DNA of 64,000 bases from Blattamonas nauphoetae (Eukaryota > Preaxostyla > Oxymonadida), in the NCBI GenBank assembly GCA_033064195.1, contig JARBJD010000020.1:62001-126000 (forward strand), read 5' to 3'. This document shows positions 33,519-44,166 of the stretch, piece by piece (positions within the stretch are counted from its first letter, which is position 1; the number at the start of each line of letters is the position of its first letter). A program made the translations under genes and the position numbers. The notes under the pieces are model-generated. The model was given only the letters and a program-made list of their open reading frames with translations. It had not been told where the DNA came from and searched no databases.

Positions 33519-36438
33519 TTAATGTCCTCCATCATCGCTTTCACACTCAAACGCGGTAGACATTCCCAAGCCGAGTGATTGCGTGTCTGAAGGCGAGTTC
33601 TGAGGAAGGAATGAGATTGTTGCGGTGTCACTTGGGACACTTACACTGAACCGCGAGAGAGAAGCCGTGAAAGGAGAGGAAGAGAAGGGCGACGACGCGT
33701 TGAAGTGTCCAGTGTCGACAGCCTCAATCTCGTCAATCCCAACCAGTTCAAACGATCCCAACGTGTCGGTCTCGACCTCTTTGCCTGAGGGACGGAGTGT
33801 GGGGGACTGGCGAGAAGGCGGGCGAGGAGTGGGTCGAGGCAGGGAGGAGGATGTGGCAGCGGAGAGGAGGGAGTGTGGGAAGGGAGGTGTGTTGAAGAGA
33901 AGCTGATGCGAATCTGTCGGCGAACAGTGCAGTTCCTCGAAGATCGGTTGCTTTGGTTCATGCGGTGGTGACTGGGTTGATTTCGGTGATTGTGCTGTAG
34001 GGACTGTCTGCTTCCCAGACGACGACTTGTGAAGCGAATGGAAGATGGTTGGGATGCTCTGCTCAGCCTCCGAAGACTCTTCCGACGTGGCTGGCGATCG
34101 AGACATGATTTTGAGACTGATCAGGGGAGGTGTGCTGTCGGACATTGTGCTCGGACTGCCAGCCTCAAACATGAAGCGCTGGGCAGAGAGGGAGTGGTTG
34201 ATGCTGCGTGGCTGAGGAGTGGTGGAGGGGAACGGGGGCATCCAACTAGTCGACGCCATCTGAAGAGAGAGGAAGGAGCGAGAGATCGACGCCGGTGAGT
34301 GTTGCGATGTTGAGAACAGCGGAGAGTCTGTCTGCCACGGCGACGATCCCCGAATGTGCGAAGGCTGGGTTGGCGGAGAATCGATTGAGACTACAGTGGC
34401 CTTCTGTGCCTTCGACTCCTCCTCTTCCGCTCTCGACTTGACGAAGAACTCCCATTCCTCTTGCCTTTGCTGCTCGGCGTCGAGTCTCGTCTGCGCGTTT
34501 CGTTGTTTGAGGTCGACGAGAAGCTGCTCTTGAATCTCGCTTGTCTTCGAACACCACTTCTCCAGATCAGCTTCGAGGGTCCCATCTTCGTCCAACGCTT
34601 CGGAGACAGCGTCGCACAGCTCGAGGATGTACTCGTCTCGACACAGCCACTCCAACACGTCAACCATCCCCACTCCCTTCACCTCAGGAAGCTCGAGAAG
34701 GGAGTTGTGGGTGAAAGAGACTGTGCGAGTGTGGGAGTGGTTGTTGATTGTTTGGACTGTTGCTACAGAATGACAATCAAATCGAGCAAGACGCCATTCG
34801 ACAAAATCAAGCATGATTTCTTCCTTCCCCTTGTCCTTCAGGTTACCCACCCAGTTCTGTTCGACTCGTGCCATCTCTTCCCGAAAGCTCTGTTCCTCCA
34901 ATCGCCGTTCTTCCATCCCCTCCATCTCGATGGTCCGGACACGCTGGGCAAACTGCATCACCATGAACGGGTACACGAAGAGAAGAAGGATCCCGTGGCG
35001 TGTTTCTTCTGATGAGTGGTTTTGAGGAAGGAGGGTGAGGAGAAACTCGAGAAGGGACGAGCTCAGAGCGTGATCTGACAGACGGTGTTTCAGGAATGGA
35101 GTGAAGATGAGATAGAAGGGATTGGTTGGGGCGAATGACGGGTGGTCGAAGAGAGCGGGCGGGAGGAAGGACGACAGGTTCACCTGGTCCAGCAAAAGAA
35201 AGGGGATGATGAAAATCTAATCCAGAAATTGACGGAAGTGTCATGTTTGGCGTGTTTGGGGGGAAAAATAAGGTCAAAAGAGTGTTGGACGAATGGAGGG
35301 CGGTTCGAAGGTAGCGAAGAGCGGGCAAACTAAACGAGGAAGAAATGGGGATCTGTCCGAACAAAATAAGAATATGCTGGGTGAACACCGAGTTTGAGAA
35401 GAAAGAGAGGATTTGAGGGTGACTCGTGGATACCAAATGGCACGCCAGTTCACACAGTTGCTGGAGGGGACAGAAGAAAGAGGAAATGTCGGGATCGATT
35501 CATCTTCGAGATCTGCAACACCTGTTCTGTGTTTCCATGCGTTTAGGCAGTATGAGCAATCGGTACACGGATGAAGGGACACCAGATCACGCGAGGAGAT
35601 CTCGTCTGAAGATGAGGGAATACCCGCGAGTGAGAGTGTCAGGACTTCTTGGAGGGCGTGGTTGTCGGAAAGGTTGGGTTTTGGGGGAGGAAAGAGGGAG
35701 AGTTGATGGGTCAGAGGGACTGACGTGATGGGGCTGAATAGGAGCGGAATTAGGTGCTTAGTGATCAGCGAAGAAAGGGGATGGGACGCTGGTGTATTTG
35801 TCATTATGAGAAAAACCACATCAAACAATTGTTGCGTGATTGATCTCGGTGATGCAAAGAGGATCGCGAACACGATGGTGTGCAGAGAGGGATAATTCTG
35901 GACATGTTCGTCCTGATGTGCGGTGATAACAGCCTGTGCGTTGAACGAGAGCAACGACAGAAGCGTATTCGTGAGGGCAAGGAAAGGCGACGTCTGTTTC
36001 GGTGGTGTTGGCGTGAGGGGCGTAGAAATCTGATCTGCCTTGTCATTCTCTCGCAAATATGAAAAGAATGGTTGGCTGTTCTGTTGACTGAATTGAGTGT
36101 CAGGTGGTCGAGTGTGATGGTGTCTTGTGTTAGCGTTGGCATCTGGGATTACGATGATCTTCGTGAGGACCCTTGTTAGTTTGGAGATAACGCCGTTGTC
36201 GACAAGTTCTGTGACGACAGATTGGATTAAATTGTCTTCCTGTCCACGGCACATGATGCAGATTTCGTCGATCAAGAGGACTGCTCGCCTCCATCCGCCA
36301 AGACGGTCCAATTCCTGTTCATCAATCCGCTGAACAGACTCCGAGTTCTCAGAAAGCGACGAGAAGAAGGAGGATTTCCATGCCATCATCTCGCTTGGCA
36401 ATTGAGACCAGGAACGATTGGACGAGGGCGATAGATGC
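33519..36438 (-). CDS. Host-like hypothetical gene captured inside the TIR element
   Basis: Two long minus-strand frames, 36438-35274 and 35195-33519, look like consecutive exons. A GTTTGC donor at 35330 and an acceptor ending at 35184 join them in phase (147-bp intron). The upstream exon itself follows a good acceptor (ctcttccag, exon start 36438), so earlier exons exist, possibly within 36.4-37.6 kb. The N-terminal part is helical and hydrophobic (AVLLIDEICIMC, LLSLLSFNAQAVI), solenoid-like. The middle has a charged coiled-coil stretch (AEQQRQEEWEFFVKSRAEEE) and the C-terminal ~280 residues are Ser/Pro-rich. The style matches host genes of this window and not transposases. Retained introns mean capture at DNA level. 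Whether it is expressed or complete cannot be judged. Confidence 0.5.
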
Positions 36439-37643
36439 CTGGAAGAGAGTTTGCGTTTTCGGACACTATTCGTCCAGAATCAGCTGTCGACAGCTTCAAA
36501 ATCGATGTAGATCTGCTGGTCATGTTCAGAAGGGTGATTGACTGTGTACCACCATCCATCTTCAACAGCGAGGGGTGTATGGTCTTTTCCTTGGAACCAC
36601 CACTCGCAAAGCCAAAGGTGCATGTCATGAAGACCGCATTTGTTCGAACAAGCGTGTCCTTAACGATGTCTGTGTCTCCGCCTCGTCTCCTCATCCTTTG
36701 CACTCCCTCTTGTATATTCTTCGTGTTTTTCCGGCTTTTCTCATATCTGCAATGTCTCTTTGCACTGGGCAGGGAGGACAACGCGTTTGGGCCATAGTTG
36801 GTTACTCCTCACGCCTTCAGCTTCTTTCCTGGTCTGACCTCATTATGTTGTCCACAGCCTTGTAATTATGTTTATCTTTGGTTTTTGGTTTCATCTTTCA
36901 GCCTTTGTTCTTCAACAGTCTTTCTCAGTCCTCGTTCACTCTCCTCCGAATTTGCATCTTTTAGATGCCCCCTTTCTCGCTCCTTCTCGCACATTTCTTC
37001 CTGCGTCATCATTTCCTGTCATCCTGGTTTCATTGTTCTTCTTTCAAGCGGGGTGTAATGTTCAGCCATGTGCGGAGGAGACTGGTTCCAGATCAAAATC
37101 GATTGAGGTGTGGAGGAAACGAGAGTGTCATCAGGATTAAGAAAGATGGGAAGGTAATGACCAGAATAATGATGAGATGCTGATGATGAAGTCAAGAGAG
37201 ATATTCGAAGAAGAGAAGGGCATACGATTGGTGAGTGAACCGTCGATTCTGATTGGAGATCCTGGAGGATGGATGAGGAGATCAGTGAGAGTGAACTTGG
37301 AGACATGAGGAGAGAGGATATCTGGTGAAATTGAATCCAGAATTTTACAGGGGCATTGGCAAACGCTGGTTGCTGGTGGAATTCAGTAGTGGAAACGATG
37401 ATGATGAAAAGGAGTATGGAAAAGGAATGGGAGAACAAACACTTGCTGGGGAGCATCCAGCCAGGTGCAGTTATTCGTTGTGCAGGCGATGAGACTTGAT
37501 CAACCCAGGTTCTGATCGAGATTTGAATCAACTGATGCAATAAGGCTGTTAAGTGAAGTGAAAAGCCCAAAAACAGGATACGATGTCTATATTTAGGTTT
37601 GAGAAGATTAAAATGTGATTCAAAGTCGAAAATAACACGAAGA

Positions 37644-37736
37644 AAGAGAGATCTGCGTGTAGACTTCGAGATCTGCGCCTAGACCGATCTGCAGATCTGC
37701 GCCTAGACTTTTTCGGATCTGAGTCTAGACCTACCC
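37644..37736 (-). repeat. Right terminal inverted repeat of the 4.5-kb element
   Basis: 93-bp reverse-complement partner of 33216-33308. Beyond 37736 the sequence is surface-gene piece 2, with two additional C residues at the junction. Confidence 0.85.
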
Positions 37737-38521
37737 CCGAGTGATCACCATGAACCAACATGTCTCAAACGACACTGACGCCGATCCTGAGATTTCAATC
37801 AGAGCATTCGACGTCAGAGTGATCGTGTTGAAAATCGTGTTCAAGAGTGTCGTCGTTCCAGCTGTGAGTGAGAGGAGTGTTGATTCGTGTGCTTTCAGAC
37901 ATTCCATCGTCATCGTAGACAAACGAATCGTGCTCGATGACGAAACAGTGAGAAGGATTGTCGTCGTGGTCGATGGGAAGAGAGAGAAGGCAGTGAGCGA
38001 CACATTCGACGAGGAGACTGAGACAGTGAAGCCAGACGATGTCAGATTTGTGAACGCAGACGAGTTCGTCAGCCATCCTGCTCCAACAATCCCAACCGAT
38101 CCACTCAGCAATGTTGAACTGTCGGTGTGATTCCCCATTCCAATGTCGATCAAGTTGAATCCACTTCCTGTCTTCGCAAGTGCCTGCGACAGTCCCTGGC
38201 ATGGATTCTCTTTCGTGCATTCTGTGTTCGACGATGGAGCTGAGATGTCGACGAACAAAGTCGATGCTGCGGGCGGTTTAATATGGGTTGAGTTTGGAGA
38301 TGGAAAGAGGATTTCTTGGGATGGATGAAATCCGTTTTGTGTTGCAGAGTTGCAGTATCCAATTGTTGGTAAATCTGAATCAGAAGTGCAACCAACAATC
38401 GACTCGGTGGTCATCGAATAGTGGACACTCGATTCGAGATAAACATCGTTTCCTCTGTAGTGAGTGTGGCTGCTGTTTTGAGTGTTGTACTCCTGCGCGA
38501 CATTGTTCGAGAAGTGGCAGA
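37737..38521 (-). pseudogene. Surface-protein gene copy 2, piece 2 (inverted)
   Basis: On the minus strand this reads CHFSNNVAQEYNTQ through SFETCWFMVITRG and matches about 19266-20050 of the intact copy, including the first Cys-pair module signature (ECTKENPCQGLSQAL). It continues piece 1 directly: piece 1 ends in the codons before the hAT-like insertion and this piece resumes there, repeating 8 bp. It ends against the right TIR of the 4.5-kb element. Protein identity to copy 1 is very high, so the breakage looks recent. Confidence 0.85.
38514..38521 (-). repeat. Target-site duplication half-site A2 (hAT-like insertion)
   Basis: GTGGCAGA on the plus strand (TCTGCCAC on the gene strand); partner of 30714-30721 with one mismatch. 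Confidence 0.8.
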
Positions 38522-40750
38522 CAGGGTGTTCCAATACTACCCATAATTTTCTGGGTTTTGATCGCTCCACCAGATTTCAAAACACACATACAAATCTTGA
38601 ATTTAATTAATAAATCGACAATCAAGGGATGAATAAGGTAAAGGTTGGTCTTTTGCAGGTTTGAAACGAACGATGGAACTCATCGATGAGATCGACGGCT
38701 TGTTGGCCCTAACAGAACCGGATCAAAGCAGTATAAGGTCATCGAAAGACGTGTGGGTTCATATCGCATGGTTATTCACAATCATTCATTCATTCTTCAC
38801 AACCACCAACACAGTTTCATCTTCTGGCTTTCATGTCATTCTGAAATCCTCCACACTCAATTCCCATGAATCTGCATCCGAAATTGAAAGAATCACATTG
38901 TTCGATGAAGGGTTGTGTACTTATGTCTACGGAGCGAGTTGAGAGTGGGGTTGTGGGAGATGGGATGGGAATGATGGACGATTAGACACGACAAGAGAAG
39001 ACTTCAATTGAAAAGTCTGTGTTCTGGTTTGTCGTTCCATTCAATCGAGCAGATGTCGTACAGCAGCGTCTCGCTCATCCAAACTGGATGGAAGAACACT
39101 TCAGGCAAAGAGCCTGCCAAAAGATGGACGGGAATGACTCGCTGGTCGTACGAGCCGTCGGCGAGTGATTTGACGAAAGAGTCGATGTGGGAGGAGAGGA
39201 AAGGACGGAAGAGGCTCCAACCAGACATGACGAGGAGACGAGCTCGATTGGAGAGAATGTGGTTGAACGAGCCCAGGCAACTCACCAAACCATACACAAA
39301 GTGTTAAGACAGTTCGAAATGGTCAGAGAAGGACGTTGTGGAAGCGAGCGAGGAGAGTTGGCCAAGACAGTCGACTCGGAAGACATGCTCGACGTTCTTA
39401 TCGATTCACACACAACATCCTCGGCCACACCAAACTCGACAGACAACGGAGCGGCAGAAATGAAGATGAGGCAGAACCAGTCGTGGTAAGTCTTTGGAGG
39501 GCAGGCTGAACTCCGATTGTGGGTTTGGGAGTGTGAGGTCGGCTGGAGTTTGAGTAGCCAATCTGAGGCGACTCTTCGGAACCAGCGAGTAGAAGAGGCA
39601 CACAGTTGTCCTGTTCCCATCAGCTGAGAGGTCAAGCTGACCTGAGTTGTGGTATCTGACCAACAGGGCCCATCTCACCAACTCGGCTCGTTGGCGAGGA
39701 TGGTGTGCAGTGTGACGTGGATGATCAGCGACGACGAGACGTGGATGGTCGAGTCGATCCACGTCTCTGTGCGTTGTACTACGCCATACTGAATTGACGT
39801 GCGGGGAGGGTGACAGTGATTGACTTTTCCGTTGTGATGACATTCCCGTCCTCGAGCGGTGCGGGGGCTTCGTCTTCCTCGTCCGACGGATCGTGCTGGT
39901 GCACCTTGGTGGACTTTTGTTTGCTCCGCAGTCTCGAGATCTCTTCCTTGATTTAGGCTTCCTTATCTTTCCACGCTCTCCTCGCCTTGTCCAACCGCTG
40001 ATCCAGCTCCAATTTGATTCGTCGAGTGTCGGGTTGTGTGGGGAGTGGAGCCTTCGCTTCGGAGAGAATGATATGTCTTAGTGGGCAAATTCGACAGCTG
40101 GCTAAGTTGAGACGATCTGAATGGGTCAAACCTCATCCACGATTGGAGTGGTGGCGAGAGGATGTCATGTTCCTGGGCTGATGCACTCACGCCACGCTGG
40201 TCAGCGGCTGCGGAACAATCTGTTCAATCACAGCCAGCGGTCGCTCATGGTCGGTGCTCCAGACGGAGAGGATGAAGTCGACAAAAGGAGTGTTGAGTTG
40301 GAGGACGGCTGAAGATTCTTGATTCAAAATGGGGAACTGAAAACAGCAGACAATTGTCAGGTGACATGGCGGCAAAGAGAAGAAAATGATAGAAAGCAAG
40401 GTGAAAGAGATGAATATGAGAATATAGAAGATGAAAACGACGTACATGACATGGAAAAGTGATGAGTCGCCACTCCAGATTCTGGATGGAAATGAAGTTG
40501 AATACGTGGAAAAAACGAGTGAGTCTATCTCTTCACGCTCTCAGTTCATTCTTCAAGCACTTCAATGAGATTTGAGGAAAAGGAACCAATGATCTGGATT
40601 TATGATGGGTACCACTCCGAACACTCGTTCTCTCTTTCGGCTGAACATTATGCCTGCCTCTCCCAATGACAACTTCACCACAATTAGACCGCCCTTTTCT
40701 CAACATTTCAACACTATCTTCAGACCTTGCCCGCAAAATGGAACACCCTG
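38522..40750 (-). mobile_element. hAT-like non-autonomous DNA transposon carrying gene fragments, copy 2
   Basis: 2,229-bp reverse-orientation copy of 30722-32951 with the same 12-bp TIRs and the same captured segments. All corresponding translated segments compared are identical; the only difference noticed is a 4-C instead of 5-C run (near 39810). The two copies form inverted arms of a 10.03-kb structure with a 5.57-kb spacer. Near identity indicates either very recent transposition or ongoing conversion between arms. Confidence 0.8.
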
Positions 40751-40758
40751 GTCAGGAT
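40751..40758 (+). repeat. Target-site duplication half-site B2 (hAT-like insertion)
   Basis: GTCAGGAT, identical to the reverse complement of 32952-32959. Collapsing the pair restores an open Cys-Gln-Ser-Gly-Cys-Ile coding run of the host gene, as expected for an insertion into a formerly intact exon. Confidence 0.85.
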
Positions 40759-42662
40759 GTATACTTTCTTTGATTGGTGGTTCGCTTGATGTCAACCACC
40801 TTCAAATGGTGTCGCTTTCTTTTGACACGACTCCGATCGTTCTCATTAATTCTAGCTCAGTTTATATCGATAAAACCAAAATAACCGACTGCACTGGCCA
40901 GACACTCATATCAGTCTCGAATATTGCCCACCTTGACTTGGATTCATGCACCTTTTCAGGATCTCCCTCGACGACGAATGACGCAAGTGACATCTGCGAA
41001 TGGAATACAGGATTGGTCACTATCGACCACAGCAACGTGACACTTCGGTTCACTGAGTTCACTCGACTCTCGCAAGGAGCGATGTTTGTGAATGCGAGCC
41101 AAGTCTCGATTGCGTCGTGCACCTTCCACGACAACATTCCTTCGTCATCGTCGTCGTCGCGATTTGGATCGTTGAGACACAATGTGGATTGTGTTGGTGA
41201 GAGCACGATCTCGATTGGATCGCTGAGTGGGGGCGATGGAAGTGGATCAGAATGGGTGTGGATGGAGACAGACGAAGACTGTGTGATTGAATGGAACAAC
41301 ACTCAGCTGACAGCACCGTTCTTTGTTCCCTCGCTGAACACGAAATTGTCATCAAGCAAGTCAGAGAATAAGACACTGTTGATCTCGTTGGTTGGCTCAC
41401 TGTTGATTCCGTGTGATCTGAAACTGAGACTGTTTGAAAGTGGGGGAAGTTCACCAAGATCGAATGCAGAAAAGAAAAACAAGACGATTGACATCAACTC
41501 TGATCAAACGAATGAAACGCATCTCTCCTTGTCCTTTCCTCTGTCGTCAGTTGATCTTGATGCGACATTGGAGTGGAGAGGATTGCTTGTGTTTGGACAT
41601 GGATGTCGCGAAACGGAGTGGATTGTTGTGAAACTGAGTGCGAAAGATGAGAGGAAGTCACAACTTGTGCAAGCGATGAAATGGATGGGTCCTGTGATTG
41701 GTGGATGCTTTGTGGGCCTTCTGCTGATTCTGATTGTGGTCGTTGTTCTCTGCTGTCGTCGTCGAAAGAAATCGGAACAGGCGACGGCCTTATTGGCGAG
41801 ACAGGAATTGAACGATGGAGAAGAAATCATAGAAAAGATGGAAGTGATTGATCTGGACACTGGAGACTATCAAGTGAAACCGAACGAAAACAATCTGATC
41901 AACGCCAACTCACAAATGACCGAAATGACAAAGGTTGGACTTGAAGAAACTAATTCAAGCGTTGTCCATGCAGTCGAGATGGTAGCAGGGATCGATGTTG
42001 ATGACATCATGGTTCGCTCGACTGTGACCAAGCACGACACTCTTTATCACCGACTGCACAAACAGCCAGGCCAGTTCACGATGGACAAATTGAAGCTGGA
42101 GAGGAGGCTGGCGCGTGGATTGGAGAACATTGCACAAGCCGACAGTGGATCGGAAGTGCTGGTGAAGTTGTCGCCTCACTGGGTGATCTTTGACCATGGA
42201 GACAAGATTCTTCTTCAGTGTGAGAGTGAAAAGAAAGCGTTGGGTTTTTTCGGGAGTGCCCAGGTCGGTCAGGAGGCGATGATCGGTCACGAGGGCCAAC
42301 GATGGGAGTCGCCTGAAGTGGCGGAGAAGCGAGAGACACTGGATCCGAACAAGGCAGCGGTGTTCAGTCTCGGGCTTCTGTTGTGGGAGATTGAGACAGA
42401 ACAGATTCCTCTGCGGGAGTTGGATGCGCAGAATGCTCAACGACAACTGGGAAGTGGATTGAGTCTGTCGATGGAGAAAGTGAAAGACAAGAACTTGGCA
42501 GAGCTGATCACGCGATGTCTTGAAATTGATGCGACGAAGCGTCCATCTCTTCACGACATCTCGGACTTTCTTTGGAAGGTCGGAGCTGATGGAAAAGCAT
42601 CGGACACTGTTGCACTCCTCCCGACGAATGCGATCATCGCTCACCCGATGCCTTCGCAATGA
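40751..42662 (+). pseudogene. Surface-protein gene copy 2, piece 4 (C-terminal TM and pseudokinase)
   Basis: Matches the end of the intact copy: distal beta-helix, TM helix (about 41685-41755), CCRRRKK and the pseudokinase tail. The first ~50 codons after the element (CILSLIGGSLDVNH and following) differ from copy 1; from ~40915 on the similarity is strong, and the last ~190 residues are identical. The frame stays open upstream into the element to an ATG at 40602, so a 686-residue chimeric ORF could be translated with ~50 transposon-derived residues before the surface-protein part, without a signal peptide. Fragment or chimera; expression unknown. Confidence 0.8.
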
Positions 42663-43282
42663 TCCGATTGTTGGTTTCCTCACTTTTCTTGAGTATTCGC
42701 AATTCTTCAATTGATGTTGGTTCAGTCTTGTTCGCTCCTTTTCCGACCGATCTTTCGTTCATCATTTTTCGTTCCACCACATCCTCTTCGGGATGTCTTG
42801 ACTCACGTTTCCGATCATTTCTTGTACTTCCCTCAGTGAACTCGGATTCGTGGTGTGTTCTGTTGTACATTCGCACTCAAGGACATGGATAGCAGCACAC
42901 GATCACATCTGATTCACTTTTTGCGTTTGATTCCGTTCTGATTGATTTTTCAGATCCTCTGTGTTCTGACTCGTTTCCAATCTTGCTTGATGTTACCCTC
43001 ACTTCACACATCCTCATCTCGCCCTGGACTCCAGAGTACTCTTTTGCATTCTCATCGCTCCTTTCGGGGATTCGTGGCTTTCTCTTGATTCCTCACACCC
43101 ACATTCATATTCCATCACTTTTTTACGCGTTTCTCATTCTGTTCACCCTGTTCCCCAAACATAACTTTCTCTGCCCTCCACTTCCACTTTCTGCATTCTC
43201 TGACAACATATTTGCCACAGAAGAGTTCAAAAACAATGGTGTGAATCCCGATCTCTCCCAAGAGGCATCGAAAAGATGAAAT

Positions 43283-44166
43283 GTCCCAATAATTTTGAAA
43301 GAATCCATCCGTTTCACTGGTCTTTCTATCAAATTCTGTCTATTCTTGTTCCAGGAACAGATTAAAGTCCTCAATCTCCACGGATATCTTCTCTCAAAAC
43401 TTCGTTTCTACACATCCTCTTTTCAAGCACTGACTCTCCAACCTTCATTGTGACCTCACTGCTCCACCTTTGATAAACTGCGTTCCACTCAGATCGATGT
43501 ACATCAAGTCACATGTGTGAAGATCGGGTGTGCTCTTTTCACTTTCTTTGAAACTCGTAGCACCTGAAAGCGGATTCTCTTTTTCCATGACGGTTACTCT
43601 TGGAGATTAAGATAATGATGTCCCAATGTCTCTTCACCAGTGTCAAACAGACATATAAAACCTGTTTGTTCTCAATTATCTCTCATAATTTCAGATAGAC
43701 AAAGGAAAGGAGTGTTCAGGACACGATCGATGATGATCTTGCCAGATGGGTGCAAACATGTGTCCAATTCAAGAAAAATACTTGTACTCCTGGGTTCATG
43801 CAGAAATCTAATTTCAACTGATAATTCAAGTGCAATAGAGCATTTTCGAGACTATTGAGTATTTTGCCTCTATTTCTTCACAATACATCTTATCCGTACT
43901 CTCCATTGTAGAACCTTCTTTTTTCACATTGTCTCACCTCATGATCTTCTCTCATCTGTTTTTGAAACAATAAATGTGTTCAATTGGCGTTTCAAAAAAG
44001 TGTCGTTTCTCGTCACGATCGAAGCTCAATTTCGAAACAAACCCCTTTTCCATCATATTTGAGTGATTTTAAGAATTTGGAGAAAAATAAAAAAAGTGAA
44101 ACCATCCATAGTGTTTTGGCTCTTTTCAAAATTATTGGGACAAATGTGGTGTTAAATAAGAGAAAC
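43283..44166. other. Intergenic region after the duplicated locus
   Basis: About 880 bp, A/T-rich, with short ORFs only. Lies between the 3' flank of the rearranged copy and the 3' end of the minus-strand PB1 gene. I see no repeat boundary or RNA gene. Confidence 0.5.

Larger units (their letters stand above)
33216..37736. mobile_element. 4.5-kb TIR element (MULE-like or unclassified) carrying an intron-containing host-like gene
   Basis: Bounded by 93-bp imperfect terminal inverted repeats (33216-33308 and 37644-37736) that differ at four positions, all transitions. Each TIR holds four degenerate subunits starting GTCTA and containing CAGATC, like transposase-binding subrepeats. The outer ends begin GGGTA. 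No target duplication is seen: the flanks are surface-gene sequence that is not contiguous in the intact copy, so flanking DNA was deleted after or during insertion. The interior has no transposase I can recognise and instead holds a spliced gene (33519-36438 and perhaps further upstream). Long G-starting TIRs with captured genes suggest a Pack-MULE-like element, but the family is not established. Confidence 0.65.
29050..43282 (+). repeat. Segmental duplication, unit 2 (rearranged surface-gene locus)
   Basis: Tandem copy of 17604-28390. It is now discontinuous: 29050-30721 (+), 37737-38521 (-), 32952-33215 (-) and 40751-43282 (+) in original gene order. It is separated by two hAT-like elements and one longer TIR element, and lacks the DNA equivalent to about 20046-25644 of unit 1. 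Confidence 0.85.

Noticed and set aside
33216-37736. A Polinton or other virus-like element
   Set aside because: No capsid, polymerase, integrase or ATPase-like frame is visible; only a host-style spliced gene lies between the TIRs.
32952-38521. A programmed invertible switch for surface-gene expression
   Set aside because: In either orientation the gene remains split by two hAT-like elements and the 4.5-kb element, so flipping would not restore an intact protein. No recombinase or specific site is seen.
30722-40750. The two inverted elements as one 10-kb composite transposon inserted as a unit
   Set aside because: The outermost 8-bp flanks (ACTGCCAC and GTCAGGAT) do not match each other, whereas the inner/outer pairings fit two separate insertions followed by inversion.
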